A DNA stretch of 64,000 bases from Perognathus longimembris pacificus. Its lineage: Eukaryota > Chordata > Mammalia > Rodentia > Heteromyidae. This document shows, in pieces, positions 1 through 11,204 of this stretch; within the stretch, counting starts at the first letter, position 1, and every line of letters begins with the position of its first letter. The notes under the pieces were generated by a model. That model made no database searches. It saw only the letters and a program-made list of their open reading frames with translations, and was not told where the DNA came from. The stretch is taken from positions 123,790,958-123,854,957 of the forward strand of contig NC_063161.1 of the NCBI RefSeq assembly GCF_023159225.1, written 5' to 3'. The position numbers and the translations under genes are program-made.

Positions 1-976
1 ACCTATCTTTTGCTTTTGAATATTTTGATAGTAAACTCTAACAGCTTGACAGCTGGAGTGGCTGAATCCCAAATAATTTTCCCATGAAATTATATATTCG
101 GTCTGCTTCCAGGAGGCTAATGGAAATCATCAGGGTTTGAGCTGTCTCAATACAATCTGGACATTTAATGTCCCAAGTAGCAATACATACTTTTTGTTTC
201 ATGGAGAAATTAAATGTATTTTCCGTATTCTAATACTTGATGCTCAGTATACATATATGACTAAGAAAAGCAATGTCATCAAAAGATTATATATATTCAA
301 GCTTTTCTATCTCTGGGGACTATTTTTAAAAACTATCTGGCAATATGTTGCTAAGATAGTACCATTTTGAACTTTCACAGTATGTTTTTATTCTAACACT
401 GTGTAAAATCTTTTCAACACAATAAAAGTAAACATGTTTAATTGATGTTATATATCAAATAACATTCCATTCCACTTTCCTAAAAATTATCTTCACGCTA
501 GATACTTTATGCAGGATAGTCTCAAAAAAAATAAGGGAGCTAGAGATATACACATAGCTAACTCACTATTGCCAGCAATTAAAATAAAATAAGATTATGT
601 ATTTTAAAGACATTTTTTATATTTAAGGATGTTATTTTGTGTTTAACAAAGAATGAGTAGTTTTCACACGTTTAAACAAATATTTTATGGTTCATTTGCT
701 ACTTCTACTGTTCATCTCATTTTTATAAAGCAATAGGTTTTATGTTTTCATAATATGACATTGGAGAAAAGAAAGTTTTTTCAACAAATGATTGTGGGAA
801 AATTGGAAATTCACATGCAGAAGACTGAAACTGGATACCAATCTCCTAACCCTTCCTAATATCAGTCCAAACTGGACAAGAATCAGAATATAAGATGTGA
901 AACTTTGAAAATGTCTTTCGGATAATATCCAGGGCACTGATGGCTCACAACTATAACCATGGTTCTAGAAGAGCAA

Positions 977-982
<6 letters not shown>
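1..982. other. AT-rich unique DNA, nothing recognised
   Basis: No repeat family, RNA gene or gene-like reading frame is recognisable. The few short open frames have no protein-like character and are interrupted by AT-rich low-complexity sequence. Confidence 0.6.

Positions 983-1023
<41 letters not shown>
983..1023. repeat. (AC)n microsatellite
   Basis: An uninterrupted AC dinucleotide run of about 40 bases. It has the potential to form Z-DNA and is probably length-polymorphic. Confidence 0.97.
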
Positions 1024-1026
<3 letters not shown>

Positions 1027-1129
1027 ATCCACACATACACACAGCAGAATATTGTAAAATTACGTCATTTATAATGAAAAGGATGGACATGGAAACATAT
1101 TAAGTGAAAAAATTCAGTCTCAAAAGGAC

Positions 1130-1149
1130 TATATATATATATATATATA
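1130..1149. repeat. (AT)n microsatellite
   Basis: A perfect TA/AT dinucleotide run of about 20 bases, followed by imperfect TATA-rich sequence to about 1220. Confidence 0.95.
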
Positions 1150-1954
1150 CTTATATATATCAGTACTAAGATTTAAATGTATTATAGCTATAGCACATAT
1201 CAAATCATGTATATATACATACATGTGTATGCACATCTACACATGTACACAGACATTTATGATCAACTAGGTGAAAACCTGGTATTTACACAGGTGTGAG
1301 AAGAAACCCTTTTGAATAATTAACATGTAGTTTAACAAAATAAAGAATATTAGAAAGTTGAAACAAATCCAAACTCGGATGTGGGTAGTAGGAGAATAAA
1401 GAGTTGGTAGGAAGTTAAAATAGTAATAATTTATCTACATCCATGAAATTGAAACAAGGAAACTGTGAGTCTGATTTAAGAAGAGGGAAAGGGAGAGTGA
1501 TGAAAGGGGGATTGACTTTGAAAAAGATGCATTGTATCATGAATGCACATGTTAAAATAAAACATCCTTGTACAACTAATGTATGCTTTAAAAGACAGAA
1601 TGACTGAGAATCATAGTAAAAAATTAAATTCTAGGTTTTCTCCTTAGCTTATTCTCCTTGTCTCACTATAGTAGAGTTAAATAAAGGAAGGATAATCTAA
1701 AAGGTAAAGGTAATCAAATATTCTCTCAAAGAAAATACAAGCTTTATGCAGAATTCTAGGCTTGTGGCCCTATAAATTTTACAGCCAGTTGTATGAATAA
1801 AAAAAGACAAATTGTCTCCAGAACATGAATTATATATGAGAATCTTGGTGAGTATTGAACAGAGGATGTCCCTTAGTTCTCAATGATACTTTTTGCTTTA
1901 TTTTTGTGTGTCTGGATTCCAGTATTTTTGTCTCATTAAATCTGCATTCTTTTT
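1150..1954. other. Unique AT-rich DNA, nothing recognised
   Basis: No gene, RNA or dated repeat is recognisable. There are short purine-rich stretches around 1480-1510. Confidence 0.55.
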
Positions 1955-2613
1955 TGTTGTTGTCAGCAGTGGTGGTGGTAGTGATTGTGGAGCTTGAACT
2001 CAGGGCCTGGCTGTGTCTGTAAACTATTTCACTCAAGGAAGTGCTCTATCACCTTGAGCCACAGCACTTGCGTGTTTTTTTTTAATTTATTTATTTATTT
2101 TTCTTTTTTATTGTCAAAGTGATGTGCAGAGAGGTTACAGTTTCATATATTAGGCCTTGGGTACATTTCTTGTACTGTTTGTTACCTCTTTCCTCATTCC
2201 CCCTTCCCTCTCCCCCTTTCCTTCTCCCCCCATGAGTTGTTCAGTTGGTTTACACCAAATGGTTTTGCAAGTATTGCTTTTGTAGTCATTTGTCTTTTTA
2301 TCCTTTGTCTCTCTATTTTGATATTCCTTTTCACTTTCCTAGTTCTAATACCAATATATAAAGTTTCCAATGTACTCAGATAAGATACAGTGATACTGAG
2401 GGTACAACCACAGGAAGGGGATACAAGAGGATCATCAACAATAGAAGCTAAGGTTTCACATGGCATGTTACCTGACTTGCGGTTTTTGAGTGGTAAATTG
2501 AAGATAGGAGTCTCACAGGGACTTGTCTGCCCTGCCTGGCTTTGAACTGTGATCGTCATACTTTTGCCTCCTGAGTATCTATTATTACAGGCATGAGCTA
2601 CTGGCACCTGGCT
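1955..2613 (-). mobile_element. B1-like/Geo composite SINE, split by an L1 insertion
   Basis: Read on the minus strand, 2482-2613 is the 7SL/B1-like left part (GCCTGTAAT-type start and a 'gaggatcac-gttcaaagc' core). The segment 1955-2072 is the right part, with the Geo-type tRNA-like module (TGGCTCAAGGTG and GAGTTCAAGC boxes). The two parts are separated by an L1 3' fragment at 2073-2474. The heptamer ACTTGCG is present on both sides of that insert, which supports one interrupted SINE rather than two elements. Confidence 0.75.
2073..2474 (-). mobile_element. LINE-1 3'UTR fragment nested in a SINE
   Basis: On the minus strand this ends with the L1 3' terminus typical of this window (CTCTCTGCACATCACTTTG, then AATAAAA and the A-tail, seen as T-rich DNA at about 2075-2110). 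It carries the L1 G-rich tract as C-rich DNA at 2200-2232. It is strongly 5'-truncated to about 400 bases. It is flanked by ACTTGCG at 2066-2072 and 2475-2481, which I read as a target-site duplication. The same 3'UTR recurs at 6938, 35820, 43915, 48328 and 52456. Confidence 0.85.
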
Positions 2614-2821
2614 AAACTATACTCTATGATGTAAAATATCAAATTAATTTGAAACTAAAAATTAAAAATAATAAGCCATTCTACATACAATTTACTGGAC
2701 ATTGCTCTTAAATCTTTATGCATATTAACTAATTAAAATTCTGCAATTCTGTGAGATTATAATTTACATTTTACAGATGAGGGAACTGAAGCATAGAGAG
2801 GCCATATCAGTTACCCTAATG

Positions 2822-3069
2822 TTTTTATTTTTATTTATTTTTTGTAAGTTGTGGGGCTTGAACTCTGGGACTGGGAGCTTTCCCTGAGCTCTTTAGCTCA
2901 AGGATATTGCTCTACCACTGGAGCCATGGCATTTCTTCTGGTTTTCTGGTAGTTAATTGGAGATAAGAGTCTCATGGACTTTCCTGCCTAGCTTGGCTTT
3001 GAACTGTGATCCTCAGATCCCAGCCTCCTAAGTAGCTAGGATTATAGGCATGAGCTATGGTGGCTGGCT
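2822..3069 (-). mobile_element. B1-like/Geo composite SINE
   Basis: On the minus strand the order is: a B1/7SL-like start (GCTCATGCCTATAATCCTAG), a 'ctgaggatcacagttcaaagcc'-type core, a linker (GAGACTCTTATCTCCAATTAACTACC-like), then the Geo tRNA-like module and a short A-rich tail. It is the clearest nearly complete copy of this older SINE. Its right half is visibly homologous to the right half of the IDL-Geo SINEs. Confidence 0.8.
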
Positions 3070-3635
3070 AATTCATGTTTATATTTTTTAATATGTGACA
3101 GCACAACAACAACAACCAAAAAAACCACAAAAAACAATTTAAGCAGAATAGGAAAACCTCTCCTCCGTTTCAGTTGAATATAGATATTCTAGACTCATAT
3201 GTGGGAAGTTTAAAGTAGGTGTCTGGACACTAAACATAGAGCCAAGATTAAAATAAACAACCAATCAAAACATAAGTGACTACCTAAGGTTTGGATCTTG
3301 AAAGTCTTTCAAAGGCCTCTAGGGGGAAATGGTAGGATCTCTAAGAAATAGTGTCTGAGATAACATGCCCTTAGAGTAGGAATTAGAACCCTACTTTTCT
3401 TCTCTACAACCTTTACATAAAAATCAAGTGAATTATGGAACTTTGACTAAAAGGCAAGCAATAAAGATCCTCTCTGTGAAAATGTTAAATCAGACATCAT
3501 TCTAGGCAGTATTGCCCCAATTCAATGGACATAGAAAAATCCCAATGAATTAAGCACCCACAATCATCCAGACAGCCCATAAAAATATTAACATCTATAT
3601 ATGATATTAAATGTTTTACTATTAATTTACTTAGG

Positions 3636-3870
3636 TGCTAATATAGAGGTAAGATACAGAGGGATTACAATTATTTGAATAAGGTAATGAGTATATTCTC
3701 TTCCCTACAGTGTCTTCTGTTCCCTCATTCTCTCCCAGTCCTTCCCTTCCATCTCCACCCATGAGTTGCATATTTCATTTTCATATTGTCCAGTGAGCTC
3801 CACAGCTGTACTTTTTCACAATTTTCCCTTGATTTCTGTACCCTCCCCTCAACCCTTCTGAAGACATACT
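3636..3870 (-). mobile_element. Old L1-family 3'UTR fragment
   Basis: The antisense sequence keeps the framework of the L1 3'UTR: 'gaggtaagatacagaggg-ttacaatt', 'gtaatgagtata', a pyrimidine-rich C tract and 'catgagttg'. It diverges much more than the younger copies. The same older version occurs at 6440-6690 and 57895-58340, so it is probably an earlier L1 subfamily. Confidence 0.6.
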
Positions 3871-3924
3871 GTTGAAGGTATTATACATAATAAAGAAGAC
3901 AGAACACCCAAAACTAAAATCTAA

Positions 3925-4640
3925 AATAATATTAAAAAAGGAGGTCTCTTGTAGTTTGGATTGATGGGGGGAAAGAATTCAAAAGTAAATGCATTAAAAA
4001 CCTATTTAATAATATAGAAACAGAAAACTCCCCCAATATCAACAGAGATAATCTCACCCACCTGACAGAGGCATACAGTACTCCTAGTAGATAAGATCCA
4101 AGAAGAAATACCTCTGAACACATTGTAGTGAAAACTATGGGATTAAAAAAAGAAATGTATCAAAAACTTTCAAAATCAAGGAAGGAGCTATATTACAATA
4201 GAAAGATCAGAATCACCATGAATCTCTCTACACAAACACTCAATGCAAGAAGAGCCTGGAATTCAAGTCCTAAAGATCAATAACTGCCAACCCCAACTAT
4301 CATTCACAATTGACAGTGAAACTAAAACTTCCCATGTACTCACTGCCTTACATATGAAACTGTAACATCTCTGTACTTCACTTTGACAATAAGGACAAAA
4401 AATATTCATAAAAAAACTTCCCATGACAAAAATTAAAGGAATTGCTGAACACTAAATTGCATTTAAAAAATCTAAAGGCAAGCATACAATCTAAAGAAAA
4501 CAAAGTAAAGGAAACATACTAGACAAAAATCACTAAGACTATTTTAGCTAGAGGAAAGAAACAAAATACAGGTATCAAAATTTTATAGGAAGGAAAAGGA
4601 AAAAAATATCTCATAAGGCTCTGAAGGTGATATTGAAGGG
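3925..4640 (+). pseudogene. L1 ORF1 (3' half) relic
   Basis: Sense-strand sequence matches the layout of mammalian L1 ORF1 from the RRM/C-terminal region. A 'caacagagataatctcacccacctg' stretch leads into 'caagaagagcctgga', then 'aactgccaacccc', then 'caattgacagtgaaactaaaa' and 'tgacaaaaattaaagg'. ORF1 encodes the RNA-binding chaperone of the L1 RNP. The frame is broken many times, and a 76-bp younger L1 3' end is inserted at 4337. The distal part, about 4470-4640, is only weakly supported. Confidence 0.55.
4337..4412 (+). mobile_element. 76-bp L1 3'-end insertion with TSD
   Basis: This holds only the last part of the L1 3'UTR (tactcactgccttacatatg ... ctttgacaataagg) plus an A-rich tail. The flanks carry the perfect 13-bp duplication AAAACTTCCCATG at 4324-4336 and 4413-4425. 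Removing it restores continuous L1 ORF1-like sequence, so this is a genuine, extremely 5'-truncated insertion. Confidence 0.85.
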
Positions 4641-6439
4641 AAAAGGAGATTGGAAATCTCTTCAAATAAACCAAGGTCTTTCTTACATATATTAACCTTA
4701 ACCTCTACTCTTCTATAAACTATATTTTCATTTCTTTGCAAAAAAAAGTCTTAGTAATTGATAGTTCTAAACTTTAAGGTCAGTTTTATGTCTGCACTTC
4801 ACAAGTTCAAAAAATTATGCAAGCTGTGTTCTGAATTAAAGAGCTTCAAAAAATATTTATGTTTCTTGTCAATAAAAACCATTTTAGAAACACTTTTTTT
4901 GGAGTCCCGTTTAAACAAAAGTGGCTTTTCTTTTAAAAGATGAAACTTGTCACTGGCTCATTCTTCCATGAAAACAGCTGCTCATTGCATGTTTGAACAT
5001 ATTTGCTTAAGAAATACAAAATTATTAACATTCTCATCCTCTAACCTTTTAAAATAAGCCAGCTGTGGTTGTTCACAGTCAGGCCACAGCCTTCAATTTC
5101 AGCACTGTGAAACTTTCTCCCCATTCCTCAGAGGACATTATCTCGAAAATTTGGTTTTCTGTGTAGAATATACTCCATAGGCAAAGCAACTTGAGCTATT
5201 GGCCCCCATTGCTGAGGTGTAAAGTTTATTCTGTTTTTTTTAATAGGAAGAATTTCTTAAATTTTTTATTGTTTGAAGTATTTTATAATATTAACTAGTT
5301 TAATCCTCACAAAAACTGTACAATTATTGCCCATGCTTTAAAAAAAATTATCTAAGAAACTGAGCTAACACGATTGAAAAAAAAAAAAAAAACTGCTAAG
5401 GGCCACACACATCTGGTATGTGCTAATGCCAAGCTTCAAATGGAGGCTGCCTGGCCCCAAACCTTGCTCCCAACATTCCAAGCACTGAAATAATCAAGTT
5501 ATTTATTTTTGTTACTTTCACAGCAACTCTAAGAAGTAACATGATTTTCATCCTCTCTAACAGTTGAAATCAAAAAGAGAGGAGAGAGAGAGAGAATGAG
5601 GGTGTGTGCTTGACCAGAACCAAATTTCCAGTACTATGAAAATTACACCTGACTTGAATTTAGACCCCTTCTTGATTTTTGAAACTCATATTTTGAATTA
5701 TTTTTTATTTGTCTTTCAAAGGGACACAGCCCATTACAGAAGTCCCTGTCTAACATTTTCCTGCCATGCTATAGTTTGGCATACGCCGTACTCATCATCA
5801 GTGACAAAAATGTCCCTGCTCATCTACTGAACATTTTCTTCACTGCTTTATCACACTAATTGAGACTGTAGTCAGGGCTTCTTATTTATGTTTCTTTAAA
5901 AAATATTTTTACTATCTTTAAGTAATTGTGCAAAGGAATTGCCATTCTGCAAAGCAGTTGGTGAATACAAAATGTCTTGATCAGTGTCATCATTTCAACA
6001 GTCCTATTCATTTCCTCCAACACACTAGTTCTCTCACTTTTATCAACTTTTGTAGGATATACACTGAACCCTTTTTTACTTCATTCTTACTCCCCTTTTT
6101 TCATCATTCATCTATCTCCCTCCATTGACCCCACCTCTCCCACTCCATTGAAGTACTCATTTTCTGGTGTTTATTTTGATATTCTATGATTTTGCGTTTC
6201 TAATGAAATGTAGTTAATTGTTTGAATTCTCCCCTTAATCTATTGTATTTCAATTAATGCATTTATTAAACTTGCATCTTTACATAGAGTTTTTTCTCCT
6301 CAGTGAAATTTAACGGTAGTCTATCTGTAGTTTTTAAATTTGTTTCCTTAAATATCCTTATAATTTGTTCTTAGATGTAACCATTCAATTGATGATGAAG
6401 CATATCTTCTCTAATATTCAACCTACTCTCACATTCTTT
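4641..6439. other. Unique AT-rich DNA with short simple runs
   Basis: No gene is recognised. Visible items are an A-tract at about 5378-5393 and a purine GA run at 5577-5596. A possible, very weak SINE relic lies around 5056-5215. Several short open frames occur here but none resembles a protein. Confidence 0.5.
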
Positions 6440-6690
6440 TTTCAAAATTTATTTTAATGGTGATGTACAGAGAATGACAGTTACATAAGTGAGGTAATGA
6501 GTACATTTTATTTTGAACAGTGTTACCCCCTCCCTTGTTTTCTCCAACTTTCCCTCACCCCTACACCAGGCTCCCTTACCGCCCAAGTTGTGAAGTTAAT
6601 TTCTTACATAGTATCTAGTGTATATCACCTTTGCATTGGTTCACCCTTTGTCCTACCTTTGGATTCAAATATAAAGGCCACCATCTACTA
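6440..6690 (-). mobile_element. Old L1-family 3'UTR fragment
   Basis: The antisense pattern 'ggtgatgtacagagaatgacagttacataagtgaggtaatgagtacat', followed by a C-rich tract, matches the framework of the L1 3'UTR. It is in the same diverged version as 3636-3870. Confidence 0.6.
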
Positions 6691-6890
6691 AGATAAATAG
6701 ATGATTGATAGATGAAAGAGATAATATATAGATAAATAAATGGTATACAGATATAGATAGATGAGTGAGAGATGTGCATAGATAAATGATAGATGATAGT
6801 GATCTATGAATACAAGATATATACATAGACCATAAATAGACAGTCAGATGATACATATACATACATACACAGATGATAGATAGACTTGCC
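6691..6890. repeat. Imperfect GATA/ATAG tetranucleotide repeat
   Basis: A degenerate microsatellite built from GATA, GATGA and ATACA units, bounded by the old L1 3'UTR on the left and a younger L1 3' end on the right. Confidence 0.8.
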
Positions 6891-6937
6891 AAAAGCCAGT
6901 TGTCTCAATTCAAAGTGGTAAATACATATTAATAATC

Positions 6938-7582
6938 AACCCAGACCCAGTGAAACATAAACCCTATGGTATCCCTCATAGGGAATAGCTAGTACATGAT
7001 TAGGCTAGTCATAGTAGAAGATCAAAATACCCCAATAGGACACCTATATGATCACATAAGATGATGCAAAGTGAAATGAACTCCATGTTACCTAAACAAG
7101 AGTTATACCAGTGTTGTAATTATTTTCAACATGCCATGTGAAACCGTACCTTTGGGGTTTTTTGTTTGTTTTTTTCTCTATTCTTGTCTGTTTGTTTGAT
7201 TGTTTGGTTTTGTTTTGTTTCTCTTGTATTCTCTTCCTGTGATTGTACCCCCTGCTACCATTATATCTCATTTGAGTACCCTGGATACTGTTTATACAGG
7301 AACTAGAACTGGGGAAGGGAAAGGGAATATCAAAATTGAGAACCAAAGGACAAAAAGACAAACCATTCCAAAAGCAATACTTACAAAACCATTTGGTGTA
7401 AACCACCTGCACAACTCTTGGAGGGAGAGGGAAAGGGGGAGGGGGAGAGGGAAAATGAGAGAGGAGGTAACAAGTTGAACAAGAAATGTACTCACTGCCT
7501 TACATATGAGTCTATAACCCCTCTGTACCACACTTTGACAATAAAGAAAAAAGTTTAGTAAAAAAAGAAAAATTAAAAGAAA
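6938..7582 (+). mobile_element. 5'-truncated LINE-1 (ORF2 end and 3'UTR)
   Basis: It starts in the last codons of ORF2 ('acccagacccagtgaaacat', equivalent to the SQTQRNM region seen at 52,600) and runs through the complete 3'UTR. It includes the purine/G-rich tract at 7422-7460 and the terminal 'ttgacaataaag' with an A-rich tail. It is moderately diverged from the copy at 52.5-53.2 kb. Confidence 0.85.
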
Positions 7583-10371
7583 ATCAACCCATACTTTTTT
7601 ATTCAGTACCTCATTTAACCTCATTACATAGCAATTATGGTGTGGCAAGGCAGTTTAACTCTATTTTATTGATGAGAAAAATGACACCCAGATGTTTCAA
7701 TAATACTTAATCAACCTAAAGTTAGTTGAAAACTGTTGTCATTATGTGAATTCTAATAAAGATATATTTGGTGAACGAGCCAAGGCAGGGATGCTATCCC
7801 CATTGAGAAGATGGGTGAACTACTATTTTTTGTTTACCCTTTATGGTTACAGGTAGTATATATGTATCATCAAGAGCACCCTGTAAAGTAAAAGCTTTTA
7901 AAGCTGAAAGGTAAGTTGGTATGTCTTTTTGTGCACGCATTTATGTGTTTCAAATACTTTATTTCACAACTGTGTCCTTTACACCTTGTTTCTTACTTAT
8001 ACCTTTCCTTACCTACCATTAATATCCAGATCGATGCTTATTGGAAGTCCTACATCACCTTATGGAAGTTTACTCTGTCCTGTTCCAAGTCAACTAACAT
8101 AAACTGTTGTTGACTGGCCTATGCTCAAAGCAATAGAGATCCACTGAGCCACGTGGATATCTCCCTTCACCTTACAACCAAGGGGAAATTAAAAGGATCC
8201 ACAGGAAATTCCACAGTGAGGTAACTGTGAGATGTTCCAGAGAACTAGCAGTGTTTGAATTTGATCATATTTATGAATGAATTATAAAGTCTCATCATTA
8301 ATTCATTCCTGTTCTCTTATATTGTCATATTAAAGTGGAGCATCTCTATATTCAAGAGAATGAATGCCATCTTTTCTGGAAGGTTACAGAGAACTAAATG
8401 GAGTCTGACACAGCTGTGAGGATAGATTCTTAGGCCCACATTCATTATGAGCTTTAAGAAAAAAGTAGGAAATAATTTTAATTTTATTGTCAACTATGAT
8501 CACTTCATCTTTTTTGGAATGCTTGGTTGCCACCTGCTAGATCCTTAAGGATATAATAGTATTAGTGAACATTAATTTAGTTCAAATCTGAGGATGAAAA
8601 AAGATACAATCAACATTCTAATGAATATGAACTACATGTTAAAGAAAGGACATTCAAGTAGACCTCTGCATCATGCATCATTCTGCATCATTCTGCATGT
8701 TCCAACTTTGTTCACTTGAGTCAGAACACAGAGAGCAACTGAGTTCCAATATGTATATGGCTGGTACACCATTTTCCCCCCAGTAACAATTCTCTGGTTC
8801 TCTAACTTAAATGTGCTCAAGGATGGTCTGGGGTATTAAAAAATAAAAATTTGTTCATCATGACAAGTCAGCAAGGAGCTACTGCTATCCAATGAAAAGA
8901 CACCAAGGAAAACATTAATGTCTTTCTAGTGTGCCATAGAACGATAGAAGGCTGTTTGAGTAACTACATTATTTGGTTCATATAAATCATGTGAAATACA
9001 GTTCTTTCTAAGATTAGGAAATACTGGGAAAGTAAACCTGAAATAGTCATACATTATTTACTAAAATAACATTTTTGCTCTCTTACTGTTAATGTTTTAA
9101 TCAATAATTTAATGAATACACATTAAGCCAAAATTCAACCTAAGAAGGAGATGTTACTGTGATGTAGATCTTCTTTTGCTTTTGGTCTATTCCCTTGTTT
9201 TCTGTAGAGAGAAGTAAAAATTATTGTATTTTGTGTTTGTGGGGATTTTTCTGCTCTTGTTTTTGCTTATGTTTTAATACTTATATATGTTAGGTAATTA
9301 TTTGTATATGGGAGTTTTATGAACATGCAAATTGTATAATTGTCCAGTTCTCTCATTTTCCTGGAATATTTTTTCTCAGAGATTTGTTGCATTAAATGTA
9401 GGCGTAACTTAGTCATTTCTTATACAAATATAATAGGCTCTTGTAATACATCACAATGCTATTTACAATCCTCTTGTGAATAGTTATTAGCATCTTTCCT
9501 GGTTTTGTAAGACTAAACAGTATTATTTTAAATATTTTTACCTTCATCTTTTACTATGGCTATGAAATTTCTGGACATATGGACATGTGAATGTTTAAGA
9601 CTATACATATTCATGGTTTTCCAAAGAAATTATGCAGTTCATCACAATCAATAGGTTCTTATTCATAAGCATTCCCTCTTATCTCCAGGTTATTAGGATT
9701 CTTAGAGAACCTGGATTACAGAAAATCATGTTTACCTATTTCACATATATTTTGAAAAAGAATAGTTTGATAGGTAGATATTTCCTAGATAGCATTTTTC
9801 ATAATAGTCTGAAAGTTTTTCCACTGTTTTTTAATTTCTTTAGTTATGCTAAAATGCATTTACTTCAGACTTGATACCTTCCTTGTTGGTTTGGATTTTC
9901 TCTATATCAATTTTTAAGACCATTAGTTTGTGTTCTTCCAATTCAACAAAATGCATTTGGGCCCAAATGACTTCTAATTTTTCCTATTTAAAGTAAAATT
10001 GTATTTTTATTACTATCTCTAAGGTCAAGAAATTTTATATTTATTTCTTTTCAATTCTCTCCCTCTGTAAAACCAACTGGATAAATATCATACATTTTCA
10101 TTCTGTACTTCATATTCATCATTAACTTTTTTCTACTTTTCATGTCCTTATGGGGAAAATACATAAATTTCAGCTCTTTTTCCAGGAATACCTTCAAAAT
10201 TTCTAAACAGTTATTCAAATGTTTATTATTCTTTTCTGATTTTTTCCAAATGTTTTATTCTTTTTGTAGAGAATCCTCATATATATGTTAGCTTATGGTC
10301 TATTTTTCAAAATCTTCTAAAATTGTGACCCTCTTTGATATATTTTCTCTATCTCTAAACTAACCAGCCAG
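7583..10371. other. Unique AT-rich DNA, nothing recognised
   Basis: About 2.8 kb with no recognisable gene, RNA or repeat family. A small 'gcatcattctgcat' duplication occurs near 8668-8698. Open frames here are short and AT-driven. Confidence 0.55.
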
Positions 10372-10466
10372 AAAGCTAAGCTGAAGGCATAACTCAAGTG
10401 GTAGATTGTCCAGAAATCCAAGTAAAGATGGAGCTATGAGTTCAAACTCCAGCACAAAAATAGAGC
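10372..10466 (+). mobile_element. Degenerate tRNA-derived SINE monomer
   Basis: An A-box-like 'aactcaagtggtagatt' and a B-box-like 'gagttcaaactccagcac' are spaced as in tRNA-derived SINEs, followed by an A-rich stretch. It is an old ID/Geo-like monomer. The support is pattern only. Confidence 0.45.
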
Positions 10467-11204
10467 TTATATAAGACATACTCTAATGAATATAAAATTT
10501 GATTCATTAACCTGTTTACATAAATAATTCTTTCTAGATTAGATTCGTGGCTTACAGAAATCAATCATTATACTATTATATATGAGAGCAAAACTATTCT
10601 TTCCTCCTATCTGGAAGGTTCTACCACTGAATGTCAAGGGAATTCATTAAAAGAATATAAATATTTGACAGTGAAAGGGAATAGAGAAAGGCAGCTCTAA
10701 TGGGATCTCATAAAAAATAATGACATAAAACTGTGCAAATGCAAATTCAGGTGAATTTTCATACCAGTTTTCTAATGGGGACATATATGCACTTTAGGCC
10801 TAATAGTTAAAGAAAGCAATAAAATTGTGAATCAATTCAATTAGATTTGATGAGATTCACAGAGGGGTATGTTGATATTTAAGAGTTTATCTCTCTATCC
10901 TGAAAAACTGATGGTCACTTTTCATCACTATTCATTTGTTCTCAATAGTTCACTTTGTAGTTTTCTTTTCAAAGAAGGACATTGCATAAAATACATATTA
11001 TATGCAGTATTCTTCCTGGAGAACATAACCATCATGAGTTATTCTTCAAAGGATTTATTACAGATATTAATCGTTGCGGTAATGTACCGAAATATAAAAG
11101 AAGTGAAAACTTAGGGAAGTCAAAGTTGCCAGAGGTGGAAGGAAGTGTGAAAGTGACCCACTTATTCGGCTGAGAGGTGAAAAACAAAGGGGAAAGTGTT
11201 TCTT
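10467..11204. other. Unique DNA flanking the large L1
   Basis: No gene or repeat is recognised. The frames at about 10,870-11,170 have no recognisable domain. Confidence 0.5.

Noticed and set aside
2194..2607. 137-codon minus-strand open frame
   Set aside because: It spans the L1 3'UTR and half of a SINE; not a gene.
5056..5215. Possible B1-like SINE
   Set aside because: Only scattered resemblance ('agccagctgtggttgttcaca'); not enough ordered landmarks.
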